Part shown: piece by piece, positions 10,308 to 20,482 of the stretch | How the letters are laid out: each line of letters opens with the position of its first letter | How positions within the stretch are numbered: the stretch's first letter is position 1 | DNA from: Xenia sp. Carnegie-2017 | Lineage: Eukaryota; Cnidaria; Anthozoa; Malacalcyonacea; Xeniidae | Direction of reading: 5' to 3' | Assembly: GCF_021976095.1 (NCBI RefSeq) | Contig: NW_025813489.1 | Coordinates: 1,055,676-1,119,675, forward strand | Length of the DNA: 64,000 nt | Translations under genes and position numbers: made by a program | Notes under the pieces: generated by a model | Database searches by the model: none | Told to the model about the DNA's origin: nothing | What the model saw: the letters and a program-made list of their open reading frames with translations, nothing else

Positions 10308-11246
10308 ATGGATGAAGACATTAAAATTGAGCAAAGTTTAAGAGATATTTATGATGATCCAAAAACAGGGTATCAATCAGCAGAACGGCTTTATCAGAAA
10401 GCATTAGAAGAAGGTATAGATGTTAGCAGAAAACAGGTTAAAGAATGGTTAATATCTCAAGATACATACACTAGATATAAACCTATTATTAGGAGACATA
10501 AATTCAGACAAACAAGGGTAAACTATCTTGGTGAACAAATACAAATGGATTTAGTTGATATGGGTTCTTATAAGTATAAAAACAATGGTTATTATTGGAT
10601 ATTAACAGCTATTGAAATATTAAGTAGATATGCATTTACTATCCCTGTTTATAGAAAAGACACAAATAATATGACAAAAGCTGTTGCAGAACTATTAATT
10701 CAATTTAAAGATAGATTTAATGATTACCCAAAACTAGCACAATTTGATGATGGTAAAGAATTTTATAATTTAGGTGTAAAATCATTATTAGAGAAACATG
10801 GAATTAAGTACTTCTCTACTAAAAATGATAAAAAGGCTGCAATTGTCGAACGATTCAACAGAACGCTTAAAACATCTATGTGGAAATATTTTTACAGTAA
10901 AGGAACATATAAATGGATTGATATATTAGGTGAATTAGTATATAATTATAACAATACAAAACACAGTACAATCTTGATGAAGCCAAAAGATGTTAATAAA
11001 AATAATGAAGATGAAGTATGGAATACATTATACGGTTATGAAGTTGCTGATTTACCATTACCTAAGATTAAAATTGATGATATGGTTAGAATATCAAAGT
11101 ATAAATCTATATTTACGAAAGGCTATGAAGCAAATTTTACAGAAGAGTTGTTTAAAGTGACTAAAGTTATTAGAGGAGATCCAAATTTATATGAGATAGA
11201 AGATGTAGAAAGAGAGCCTATAATTGGTAAATTTTATGAAGTGTGA
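10308..11246 (+). CDS. Polinton integrase (retroviral type, rve core)
   Basis: 312 residues. A winged-helix-like N-terminus of about 90 residues precedes the RNase H-fold core. The core shows QMDLVDMGSYKYKNNGYYW (first catalytic Asp), a FDDGKEFYN segment (second Asp) and AAIVERFNRTLKTSMWKYF (catalytic Glu). This is the DDE integrase that inserts Polintons, and it starts 5 bp after the penton-like gene. A chromodomain-like segment follows directly downstream (about 11246-11393, with a VKWLGY core), as expected for the C-terminal targeting module of this family. Confidence 0.9.
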   Translation: MDEDIKIEQSLRDIYDDPKTGYQSAERLYQKALEEGIDVSRKQVKEWLISQDTYTRYKPIIRRHKFRQTRVNYLGEQIQMDLVDMGSYKYKNNGYYWILTAIEILSRYAFTIPVYRKDTNNMTKAVAELLIQFKDRFNDYPKLAQFDDGKEFYNLGVKSLLEKHGIKYFSTKNDKKAAIVERFNRTLKTSMWKYFYSKGTYKWIDILGELVYNYNNTKHSTILMKPKDVNKNNEDEVWNTLYGYEVADLPLPKIKIDDMVRISKYKSIFTKGYEANFTEELFKVTKVIRGDPNLYEIEDVEREPIIGKFYEV

Positions 11247-11393
11247 ATAAGAAAGATGATGTTTATAGGGTTGAAAAGATATTAAAACGTAAGAAGGTTA
11301 AAGGTAAAAAGATGGTTTTAGTTAAATGGTTAGGTTATGATAATAAACATAACAGTTGGATTCCTGAAAGTGAAATACAAAATATAGAGTAAT
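11246..11393 (+). CDS. chromodomain-like tail associated with the Polinton integrase
   Basis: About 48 codons with the chromodomain pattern: YRVEKILKRKK, then MVLVKWLGYD, then SWIPESEI. Chromodomains bind methylated histone tails and are fused to integrases of many Polintons and chromoviruses. Here the segment lies immediately after the integrase core. Confidence 0.75.
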
Positions 11394-11400
11394 CTATATA

Positions 11401-12629
11401 ATGGCTGAAGGAGGTTTTGATTATATTGAATTAGAAGATAATAAGCAAAAGATAATAATCAAGAAGATAATAAGGATGATAATGGAGATGAAGATTGGTC
11501 AAATTTTCAATTTATTGATGAAACATCATTTACTGATGATAATTATGGTGTAACAATAAGAAAAAAGATAAATAAAACTAATATTCTTCCTGATGTTCCT
11601 ACTTCCACTCCTATTTATACAGATATTATTAGACCTGAAAACGAAGTTTCTTTTGCTGTTGAATATTTTATTACAAAAAATTATAAAAAAGAGTTTAGAT
11701 TTAATCGCCTAAAAGGTATGGCAGCTTCTGAAGGTTTAAATTTTAGATTAAATTTAGGTAAAACTGAGTCGAATCATATTACTTACAGACCATTAAATAC
11801 AAAAAATAAGCGAGGAAATAGTATAATTGTTTTAAAACGTAATAGTAATGGAGTGCTACAATATAATAAACTTAAAAGTGCTACAGAAGCTGTTAAACAA
11901 TTTAAAAACGAAATTAAAAGAATTTTTAAATTGCAAGATGAATTTATAAAAACTGAAGAGAGTATGCCTATGGTTGATTTAAATAATCAACATACAGATA
12001 ATTTCAACCAAATAACTAATGAAGAACTTAGAGAACATATAGGTGTGATGGCTCCTTCTGGAACTATTGATAAAAGAACACGACCACAATTCATAGAAGC
12101 ACAAATAAATCACTTTGCTGAAGAGCTAAACAAAACTCTAGCTAGAATAGATGAAATAGAAAATGAAAATAGTATTAACAACAATATTGATGAAATCACT
12201 CGTTTGCATGAAAGAGCCGCGGAATTAGAAATTATAATTAGAGAAGAAGAAGAACAATTAGAGAAAGAGGATGTACGAGAGAAACAAGAAGAAGACATTA
12301 CTAGATTACAGCGGTTTAAAGAATGGGTTAAGGAAAATATCCCAGGATTATCAGCTTTAGTTATATCTGTGGCTGGGATAATTATAACCATTGTCATTAG
12401 TGCAAGAAAAGCAATCCTACAAGGTGCTCAAGCTACTAGTAAATTTTCTAAGGCTTTAGCAACTCTAGGTAAAAAATTATGGTCAGTATTAGGACCATTA
12501 TTGAATATTATCGCCCAGGCTATATCTTGGGGAGCTAAAGGTTTAGCATGGTTATCTTCTAATCTTTGGGTTTTAGCTATTATGATTTTAGCTATTATAT
12601 ATGACCAGCATAAACAAAGAAAAAAATAA
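11401..12629 (+). CDS. Polinton membrane-anchored virion-type protein (region)
   Basis: The largest open part is 11718-12629 (303 residues), and coding-like sequence extends upstream to about 11401. A lysine/asparagine-rich N-terminal half leads into a coiled coil (about residues 130-195). The C-terminal third is hydrophobic: PGLSALVISVAGIIITIVIS, then further segments including ISWGAKGLAWLSSNLWVLAI. This fits a membrane-active or minor virion protein. No named family is claimed. Its 3' end runs to the start of the capsid region. Confidence 0.5.
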
Positions 12630-12649
12630 AATATGTTTTAATATATATA

Positions 12650-13887
12650 TGAACAGATTACAAGAAGAGCTTTTACCTGGTTATAAAAGAACTGCTAAAA
12701 CAAAAATTAAAGGAAATAGAACTTTTTATAGTATAACCTTTAACCCAAATAGTGTTAAACCGAATGAACAAGTTTATGTTAATATACCAAAATTAAAACC
12801 AAATAGTTGCTTAGTGCCTGGTTCAGTTAATCTATCGTTTGATCTTAAAATCAGTAATACAAAAAGTCACTTTCTAAATAATCTCAGTCAGATTTTACAA
12901 AATAGACTACAAATTAAAGTTGCTGGTGAGACATTATACGACTGTAAGAATCATAATGTTATAAGTATATACAAAGACTTGTGGATGCCGAAAAGTGATC
13001 GACAAGGCCTTATTGAATATGGTATTTGCCGTCAAAATCTAAGAAAATTGATTTCTGGGGATGATAGTGCTGCAACAAGTGGGGATTCAGAAAAAGTAGC
13101 AGACAAATTAATGTATGATATTTATGGTACAAGGCAGAAAATTAATATTGATAATATTCTTAAAGATCATGGTCTTTATTGTCCTTCAATATGAATAATA
13201 ACTTTCAACACATAATAACATTACCAGCAAGTGATCAAGTCCTTATCCCTCAAAGTGGTCAATCTATTGGTGATTATGAATTAGAAAATATTCAGCTAGA
13301 ATATGAAACTATATTGAAAATCAAGAAATTGCAGATGAGGTGACAAATTTATATTCTCAAGGAAGGAGTCTATTTTATGAACATATAACCCTCTTAAAAA
13401 AGGAAAAATGGGATAAGTCAAGTACATTACAGAATGTTAACGTCAATGTGCCTCGTAAAAGTATGAAAGGCATTGTACTACTATTCACAGAAAATTCAGT
13501 TAGTGATAGTGAAAGATTTCCTTACGCACTCATCGATGAAGTTAAAATAACTGTCGAGGGGTGCCTAATGTTATTCTCGCCCAAGGTATGAATAAAAAAC
13601 TATTTTATGAAGAATCAAGAAGATTTTTTGATAAAACTATCCCAATAAATAGCTTCATGACAATTGAAAAATTTTATAAGGATAAATTTGCATTAGTTAT
13701 CGATCTACGCACCTTTCAAGAAAAAAATATTGCTGGTAACGGGAAACGAATCGTTAATACTCAAAATGGTATTTTACTAGAGATTAAAAAAAGAGCATAT
13801 ACAAAAGATTTAAACTGTTACATCTATGTTGTTAGTGATGCTCTTGTTCAATTTGTTAATAATGATTTACAAAGTATTCAATACTAA
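12650..13887 (+). CDS. Polinton major capsid protein region
   Basis: Coding-like sequence in the place of the double-jelly-roll major capsid gene. Early part: NRTFYSITFNPNSVKPNEQV, ELLPGYKRTAK, and an RLQIKVAGETLYDC strand pair. Later parts: LYSQGRSLFYEHITLLKKE, PYALIDEVKITVEG, GMNKKLFYEESRRFFDK and FALVIDLRTF. Such long beta-strand runs just upstream of the packaging ATPase are typical of the Polinton capsid. The region is broken, with a few interruptions, and is not presented as one protein. Confidence 0.65.
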
Positions 13888-13906
13888 AATAACCAGTAAT
13901 ATATAA

Positions 13907-14506
13907 ATGAATACACCTTTTAATATGATTATTTTAGGTATGACTAATTGTGGAAAATCTTTTTACCTTCTCAAAATGTTAGAAGAAAACTTTAATCACC
14001 ATTTTGATTACATTATTTTATTATGTCCAACGCTATCATATAATAAAACCTATCACGAATGGAAATATATAAATGATTCTGATTTAATTAAAGTAGAATG
14101 TGACCAAGATCGTGTAGATATTTTTTTAAAATATGTTAGTGATGTATATAAAGGCACCAATAGTCTTATTATACTTGATGACTGTGCGAGTTGCTTAGAT
14201 GTTAAAAATAGGACATCGGAATTAGTAAGATTAGGGTACAGTGCTCGCCATTATGGGCTTTCTACTATTGTGATTACACAGCAATTGACTAGTATTTCTA
14301 AACCTTATCGCGAAAATATAAGTTATTTAGTTACATTTTATAATACAAACCGCAATGATATGAAAACCATATTTGATGATTATCTTTATGGTGTTGAAAA
14401 AGATGATATAGAAAAAATAACCAAAAAATCGAAAAATAATAAGTATGCACATTTAGAAATCCAACTTGTATACCCATACCAATGGAAAATAGTTATTCCG
14501 CAATAA
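13907..14506 (+). CDS. Polinton genome-packaging ATPase (FtsK/HerA superfamily)
   Basis: 199 residues. The Walker A loop GMTNCGKSFYLLKML lies at about residues 11-25. The Walker B strand SLIILDDCAS is near residues 87-96. A Q-containing motif, STIVITQQLT, lies near 122-131. This short form, without extra domains, is the A32-like ATPase that translocates DNA into capsids of Polintons, virophages and nucleocytoplasmic large DNA viruses. It directly follows the capsid region, the usual order. The frame is open from end to end. Confidence 0.85.
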   Translation: MNTPFNMIILGMTNCGKSFYLLKMLEENFNHHFDYIILLCPTLSYNKTYHEWKYINDSDLIKVECDQDRVDIFLKYVSDVYKGTNSLIILDDCASCLDVKNRTSELVRLGYSARHYGLSTIVITQQLTSISKPYRENISYLVTFYNTNRNDMKTIFDDYLYGVEKDDIEKITKKSKNNKYAHLEIQLVYPYQWKIVIPQ

Positions 14507-14509
14507 AAC

Positions 14510-15031
14510 ATGTGTTATATATATATGCCAAAGCGTAAAGAGCCTGAAACAATTGATGATATAATTAATGAGATTGATTCCACAAATGATATTATCAAAG
14601 ACGCGGTATGTGATGAAAATATACAAGATAAATCGCAAGAGGGTTTTAATAAAAGAGATCAACTACTTAAGCTAGCTGAAGATGGTTATTTAGACAAGTC
14701 AGTTGCTTACATTAAAAAAGCTAGTCAAAAAATTATTGATAAATTATACACTGAATACGAGAAAAAAAGATTACAAAAAACTAATGAGTTTTTAACTGAT
14801 TTAGTTATATCAAAATTTTCAGATATATTAAAAGGGTTTGATGCTATTGAAGATCCCAAAAAATTAACAAAACAGCTTAAATCAGACGACCTTTTAAAAC
14901 GAGATGTGTACAGTTTAGTAGAAAAAGTATCACCCCTATTACCTTTTTTAGGGTTTTTATCTGGTGGTTTAACAACTGTTAAACATGTTTACGAACATAA
15001 AAATAATAAACCGGATATAAAATCTGAGTAA
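14510..15031 (+). CDS. Polinton small charged protein (unknown)
   Basis: 173 residues; the likely start is the second Met (MPKRKEPETIDD), a few residues in. It is mostly helical and charged (about residues 45-130), with one hydrophobic segment near the C-terminus (LLPFLGFLSGGLTTV). It starts 3 bp after the packaging ATPase. No family recognised. Confidence 0.55.
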   Translation: MCYIYMPKRKEPETIDDIINEIDSTNDIIKDAVCDENIQDKSQEGFNKRDQLLKLAEDGYLDKSVAYIKKASQKIIDKLYTEYEKKRLQKTNEFLTDLVISKFSDILKGFDAIEDPKKLTKQLKSDDLLKRDVYSLVEKVSPLLPFLGFLSGGLTTVKHVYEHKNNKPDIKSE

Positions 15032-15039
15032 TAATATAA

Positions 15040-16029
15040 ATGAGCTTATTTTATGGGCATGATAAAACAGATATTAATTTAAATATACAAGGATTTGTAG
15101 ATAAAACACATCTATCAGATAATTATTATACTAAAACTCAAGCTGATGGTAAATTTAATGACTACTATACTAAAACACAAGCTGATGGTAAGTATGCTTT
15201 GACTTCTAATTTACTAAAATATTATACTAAAATGCAAGCTGATAATAAATATGTTTTTGTTTCAAGATTAGCCAACTATTATACAAAGAATGAAACAAAT
15301 GGTAAGTATGCTTTAAGTTCTAATTTAACTAAATATTATACAAAAAATGAAACAGGTAGTAAGTATGCTTTAAATTCTAATTTAACTAACTATTATACTA
15401 AAACACAAGCTGATGGTAAGTATGCTTTAAGTTCTAATTTAACTAACTATTATACAAAGAATGAGATTGATAGCAGAGTAAATGGTAAAATAGTATACCA
15501 TAGCAATCAATTAAATTATAATACAAATGTTAATAGCCGACAAGATACTATCAGAATTATTTTTAATAATATTAAATTTATTGAATTTACACTTTTATTA
15601 ATAAATCCGTCTGATAACTCTAAAACATTTGAATTAGATATGATGGTAGATAAGATTAAAAAAAAATTTATCATTAAACTAACAAATGATAATGAAAAAC
15701 AGATAGTTAATGCATTACTAGATTTATATTACGTATACTGTGTTGATGATGATTTCAACTATATTTATATTATTATTGAACCAAAAAAATCTACAGCTTC
15801 AATTGATTATAACGAATGGAAAAGAAAATGGCTGACAACATTAAATGGATTAACCAAAATGCAAGTTTATTCACAACATCAATCTACATTATCTAAGACA
15901 TTTAATAGTTTTTCACAAAATTTTGGGGCTATTATAGAAAATAATATTCCATCAACTAAAAAATTTGTAAATGATGAAATCGAAAAATTAAAAAAATTTA
16001 TTAAAGATAACTATCAAGCTAAAACTTAA
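15040..16029 (+). CDS. Polinton fibre-like protein with YYTK...GKYAL repeats
   Basis: 329 residues. Residues about 27-150 are built of 19-20-residue repeats of the form NYYTKTQADGKYALSSNLT, six to seven copies with N-T variants. This resembles the trimeric shaft repeats of phage and Polinton tail fibres. A globular part follows (about 155-270) and then a Lys-rich helical C-terminus. It is the last gene of the right arm, 8 bp after its neighbour. A receptor-binding or spike role is inferred from repeat type and position. Confidence 0.65.
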   Translation: MSLFYGHDKTDINLNIQGFVDKTHLSDNYYTKTQADGKFNDYYTKTQADGKYALTSNLLKYYTKMQADNKYVFVSRLANYYTKNETNGKYALSSNLTKYYTKNETGSKYALNSNLTNYYTKTQADGKYALSSNLTNYYTKNEIDSRVNGKIVYHSNQLNYNTNVNSRQDTIRIIFNNIKFIEFTLLLINPSDNSKTFELDMMVDKIKKKFIIKLTNDNEKQIVNALLDLYYVYCVDDDFNYIYIIIEPKKSTASIDYNEWKRKWLTTLNGLTKMQVYSQHQSTLSKTFNSFSQNFGAIIENNIPSTKKFVNDEIEKLKKFIKDNYQAKT

Positions 16030-16215
16030 GATGAAGAATAATCCTCAAGTTTGACTACATATCACATAACTGTTTGCAATAAGTAATTAATACAAAAGCG
16101 ATATACAAAAAAATGCGAAATCCTGAAACAATTAGTAACAAACACTTTTAACAAAAATTATATAAAACATTAAATTATTAAAATGCGGCGACTTACATGT
16201 GCTGGTTACATTAAG
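16030..16215. other. AT-rich spacer after the Polinton genes
   Basis: No gene seen. The right end of the Polinton could lie here or beyond; no terminal inverted repeat partner is available to fix it. Confidence 0.4.
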
Positions 16216-17020
16216 CAACCATTGTTAAAAACATGCACTAAGACACGCGCCTGACAGACAAATTAAAAAACATATAGATTCCATATTTTTCAAAAGAGCA
16301 TATGTTAAATGTCTGACATGCTCAAAATTCCAGCTTGGAGCTGGAATTTTTCGCCCCTAGAAACTGGCGAAACAGATGCTTTATTAACAATTGGTTGCTA
16401 AATATAGTTTTTAAAGAGCATATGTTAAATATCTGACATGCTCAAAATTCCAGCTTAAAGCTGGAATTTTTCGCCCCTAGAAACTAGCGAAACAGATGCT
16501 TTATTAACAATTGGTTGCTAAAGATAGTTTTTAAAGAGCATATGTTAAATGTCTGTTGTCCTTCGGACTCCAACGAAGCGAGCCCGAAAATTCTAGCTAA
16601 AGCTAGAATTTTTTACCCACCTGGGCTCGCACGATTCTCGAAAATCCCATCCCCCTGCTCGATCACTTCGTGATCTGCTCTGCCGGATTTTCTCCGAAAA
16701 GATGCTTTGTTAACATTTATTTGTAAAGACTGCTTGTAAAATTTAAACGCACCTATATGTTTTTGAAATATATAGATTCCATATTTTTTAAAAGAGCATA
16801 TGTTAAATGTCTGTTATTCTTCGAATTCTTCGAATTCTCGAATGCCACTTCGGGCTCCGAATTTTCACTTCGTGAAAATTTTCCCCACCGAGCCCGAGGA
16901 TTCTCGGAAACTCCATTCCCCTGCTCGAGCACTTTGTGCTCTGCGCTGCCGAGTTTCCTCCGAACCGATGCTATGTTAACATTTACTTGTAAAGACTGCT
17001 TGTAAAACTTAAACGCCCAT
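16216..17020. repeat. array of hairpin cassettes with conserved flanks
   Basis: Four direct units share the 5' flank AAAGAGCATATGTTAAAT (starts at 16294, 16413, 16532 and 16793) and a 3' flank of the type GATGCTTTATTAACAATTGG or GATGCTTTGTTAACATTTAT. Units 1 and 2 enclose a hairpin AATTCCAGCT/AGCTGGAATT and a small CGCC/GGCG stem. Units 3 and 4 are longer and GC-rich. Each holds two stems, and each stem encloses a smaller hairpin (unit 3: GCGAGCCC/GGGCTCGC and GAAAATCC/GGATTTTC; unit 4: CGGGCTC/GAGCCCG and GGAAACTC/GAGTTTCC). An inverted, degenerate half unit lies at 16216-16245. The GC content of the inserts differs sharply from the AT-rich surroundings. No protein is encoded. Confidence 0.8.
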
Positions 17021-17094
17021 ATATATTTGAAAAAACATATAGATTCCAAATTTTTAAACGATAGATTGTAAACTCGAGATTTTTACCCACCTTT

Positions 17095-17170
17095 ACAGTA
17101 CATGAGGGTACAAGCGCAAAAATAACCTGTTAAAACAGGTTCTTTTTTTGCGCTAGTACCCCCATGTACT
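17095..17170. repeat. 76-bp near-perfect palindrome
   Basis: Outer arms AGTACATG/CATGTACT continue through GGGTAC/GTACCC and AGCGCAAAAA/TTTTTGCGCT to an inner hairpin AACCTGT-TAAA-ACAGGTT. It lies 75 bp beyond the hairpin-cassette array. Confidence 0.9.
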
Positions 17171-17237
17171 ATACTACTAACATTTTCACGCCATGTATTT
17201 CATATGACGAAAATTTTATCTTTATTTGGTCTGTTAG

Positions 17238-17465
17238 GGACTCCACAATGGATATGACGTAAATGGAAAATCATATTTGCAAGATAAAGCTTTCATTACA
17301 CAAGCTATAGCAAAAAAAGTATTGCAAATCTTCTTAAAAAACAATAAAAATTCAATTGGTACATATGTGTGTAATTTGACGACATCATCTGACTCTGAGC
17401 AAATAATCAAAATAAAATTGTTAGGGCGCTATTTTTTACGAGTCGGTGCACTCACTTCTGCCTGA
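17238..17465 (+). CDS. unidentified open segment, possible exon or gene remnant
   Basis: About 75 codons open to a stop, with protein-like composition (YDVNGKSYLQDKAFITQAIA, then LKNNKNSIGTYVCNLTT). A TTAG just before GGACTCC could be a splice acceptor. No family is recognised and no partner exon was seen. It could be part of the neighbouring mobile DNA or chance. Confidence 0.3.
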   Translation, partial: GLHNGYDVNGKSYLQDKAFITQAIAKKVLQIFLKNNKNSIGTYVCNLTTSSDSEQIIKIKLLGRYFLRVGALTSA

Positions 17466-17627
17466 AACTTCCTGAAATAAACTGCAAACAATGTGTGGTG
17501 GTCAAAAGTATTTTTTAACTTATGAGATAATTAGTGAAATATTGATTTCTTGCCGATAGCATTTTGCAATATTGACATAAGAATTAGCAAATGAACATTA
17601 GAAAAAGAGAAGAGTAACTAAATCGCA

Positions 17628-17785
17628 AGGGCGGTGGAACATCGATAATTGGGAGAGGGGGCTATTATTTAAATATACATGTTGTAATTTATTGCTTTCT
17701 ATCGAAATCAATTGCGATACGGATTATTTCATATGAATATTTGAATACAGCCCATCCCCCCAATTATCAATGTTCCCCCGTCTTT
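17628..17785. mobile_element. MITE-like element with imperfect terminal inverted repeats
   Basis: About 158 bp with degenerate inverted ends: GGAACATCGATAATTGGG with GGGGGCT on the left, GCCCATCCCCCCAATTATC with AATGTTCCCC on the right. The interior is AT-rich and non-coding. Confidence 0.5.
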
Positions 17786-17789
17786 GCAT

Positions 17790-19985
17790 GCTAATTCGCA
17801 CTACAACATTAAGAAAAGAGGAAGGTACCTCTTACTACAACATTAAGAAAAGAGGAAAGTACCTCGCACTTCAACATTAGGAAAAGAGGAAAGTACCTCG
17901 CACTACAACATTACGAAAAGAGGAAGGTACCTCGTACTACAACATTAAGAAAAGAGGAAAGTACCTCGCACTACAATATTAGGAAAAGAGGAAAGTACCC
18001 CGCACTACAACATTAAGAAAAGAGGAATGTACCTCACACTACAACATTAGCAAAAGAGGAAAGTACCTCGCACTACAACATTAAGAAAAGAGGAAGGTAC
18101 CTCACACTACAACATTAGGAAAAGAGGAAAGTACCTCGCACTACAACATTAAGAAAAGAGGAAGGTACCTCACACTACAACATTAGGAAAAGAGGAAAGT
18201 ACCTCGCACTACAACATTAAGAAAAGAGAAAAGTACCTCGCACTACAACATTAGGAAAAGAGAAAAGTACCTCGCACTACAACATTACGAAAAGAGGTAG
18301 GTACCTCGCACTACAACATTACGAAAAGAGAAAAGTACCTCGCACTACAACATTAAGAAAAGAGAAAAGTACCTCGCACTACAACATTAGGAAAAGAGAA
18401 AGTACCTCGCACTACAACATTAAGAAAAGAGGAAAGTACCTCGCACTACAACATTACGAAAAGAGGAAGGTACCTCGTACTACAACATTAAGAAAAGAGG
18501 TAGGTACCTCGCACTACAACATTAAGAAAAGAGAAAAGTACCTCGCACTACAACATTAAGAAAAGAGAAAAGTACCTCGCACTACAACATTAGGAAAGAG
18601 AAAAGTACCTCGCACTACAACATTAAGAAAAGAGGTAGGTACCTCGCACTACAACATTACGAAAAGAGAAAAGTACCTTGCACTACAACATTAAGAAAAG
18701 AGAAAAGTACCTCGCACTACAACATTAAGAAAAGAGGAAGGTACTTCACACTACAACATTAGGAAAAGAGGAAAGTACCTCGCACTACAACAGTAAGAAG
18801 AGAGAAAAGTACCTCGCACTACAACATTAAGAAAAGAGGAAGGTACCTCGCACTACAACATTAAGAAAAGAGAAAAGTACCTCGCACTACAACATTAAGA
18901 AAAGAGAAAGTACCTCGCACTACAACATTAAGAAAAGAGAAAAGTACCTCGCACTACAACATTAAGAAAAGAGGAATGTACCTCGCACTACAACATTAAG
19001 AAAAGAGGAAGGTACCTCACACTACAACATTAGGAAAAGAGGAAAGTACCTCGCACTACAACATTAAGAAGAGAGAAAAGTACCTTGCACTACAACATTA
19101 AGAAAAGAGGAAGGTACCTCGCACTACAACATTAAGAAAAGAGAAAAGTACCTCACACTACAACATTAAGAAAAGAGAAAAGTACCTCGCACTACAACAT
19201 TAAGAAAAGAGAAAGGTACCTCACACTACAACATTAGGAAAAGATTAAAGTACCTCGCACTACAACATTAAGAAAAGAGGAATGTACCTCACACTACAAC
19301 ATTAAGAAAAGAGGAAAGTATCTCGCACTACAACATTAAGAAGAGAGGAAGGTACCTCACACTACAACATTAGGAAAAGAGGAAAGTACCTTGCACTACA
19401 ACATTAAGAAAAGAGGAAGCTACCTCACACTACAACATTAGGAAAAGAGGAAAGTACCTCGCACTACAACATTAAGAAAAGAGGAAAGTACCTCGCACTA
19501 GATCATTAAGAAAAGAGGAAGGTACCTCGTACTACAACATTAAGTAAAGAGGAAAGTACCTCGCACTACAATATTAGGAAAAGAGGAAAGTACCTCGCAC
19601 TACAACATTAGGAAAAGAGGAAAGTACCCCGCACTACAACATTAAGAAAAGAGGAATGTACCTCACACTACAACATTAGCAAAAGAGGAAAGTACCTCGC
19701 ACTACAACATTAAGAAAAGAGGAAGGTACCTCACACTACAACATTAGGAAAAGAGGAAAGTACCTCGCACTACAACATTAAGAAAAGAGGAAGGTACCTC
19801 ACACTACAACATTAGGAAAAGAGGAAAGTACTTCGCACTACAACATTAAGAAAAGAGAAAAGTACCTCGCACTAGATCATTAAGAAAAGAGGAAGGTACC
19901 TCACACTACAACAATAGAAAAAGAGGATGATACCTCGCACTACAACATTAGAAGAGAAATAAGTTACTTGTGAGACCTATGTAAG
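17790..19985. repeat. 34-bp minisatellite, about 64 units
   Basis: Units of CACTACAACATTAAGAAAAG followed by AGGAAAGTACCTCG run for 2.2 kb. Small substitution variants (AAGG/AAAG, CTCG/CTCA, TTAAG/TTAGG) recur in blocks, which suggests expansion by unequal exchange of multi-unit segments. Variant KpnI-like GGTACC sites recur. Confidence 0.95.
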
Positions 19986-20014
19986 AGAGGCGGAGTTTAT
20001 CATCACAGTAGTAC

Positions 20015-20255
20015 AACACCTTCTACCCATTTGTACAGTAGTGTAACACCTTCTACACATGCTTATTAATGTGGGATTTGTACAGTAGTGTAACACCTTC
20101 GAACCATTTGTAAAGTAGTGTAACGCCTGCTACTCATTCTTATTATTGTGGGATTTGTACAGTAAAGTAACACCTTCTACCCATTTGTACAGTAGTGTAA
20201 CACCTTCCAACCATATGTACAATAGTGTAACACCTTCTACCCATACTTATCATTG
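20015..20255. repeat. about 32-bp minisatellite
   Basis: Six or seven copies of TTTGTACAGTAGTGTAACAC followed by CTTCTACCCA, two of them extended by a CTTATTATTGTGGGA block. Confidence 0.85.
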
Positions 20256-20354
20256 CGGGAGTTTTAATTGTTATTGTACATCAAATAAAATTTTTAATAC
20301 ATCTTGAGACTTTATTTCGTTTTTATTTAATCTGTTGTGATTATTAGTGTAGTT

Positions 20355-20400
20355 TAGATAGATAGATAGATAGATAGATAGATATATAGATAGATAGATG
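20355..20400. repeat. (GATA)n microsatellite, LINE 3' tail
   Basis: About eleven GATA units with one interruption, directly at the 3' end of the minus-strand LINE. CR1- and L2-type LINEs characteristically end in short tandem repeats instead of poly(A). Confidence 0.85.
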
Positions 20401-20482
20401 ATTTATTTCTTAAAACTGGCAGCCATAATGCTGAAATACGTTTAAGATTACATATAATTCATATATAAATAAATTAACTAAA

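Larger units (their letters stand above)
6745..16029. mobile_element. Polinton/Maverick (adintovirus-like) fossil, truncated
   Basis: A 9.3-kb block of compact AT-rich genes in two divergent arms: minus from 9538 to 6745 and plus from 9625 to 16029. The right arm carries a penton-like protein, a retroviral-type integrase with a chromodomain-like tail, a membrane protein, the capsid region, an FtsK/HerA-type packaging ATPase, a small protein and a fibre-like repeat protein. This gene set is diagnostic of Polintons. The protein-primed DNA polymerase B and the adenovirus-type protease are not seen. The left end abuts gypsy sequence and no long terminal inverted repeats were found. The element is truncated and has a small number of internal breaks, but most frames are open, so it looks fairly recent. 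Confidence 0.9.

Noticed and set aside
16320-16620. Stem-loops followed by T-runs as bacterial-type terminators
   Set aside because: The DNA is eukaryotic and the hairpins belong to a repeated cassette. Intrinsic termination is not expected here.
17790-19985. Regular array that could be mistaken for a CRISPR
   Set aside because: There are no unique spacers; the whole 34-bp unit repeats. The context is animal DNA with no cas genes.
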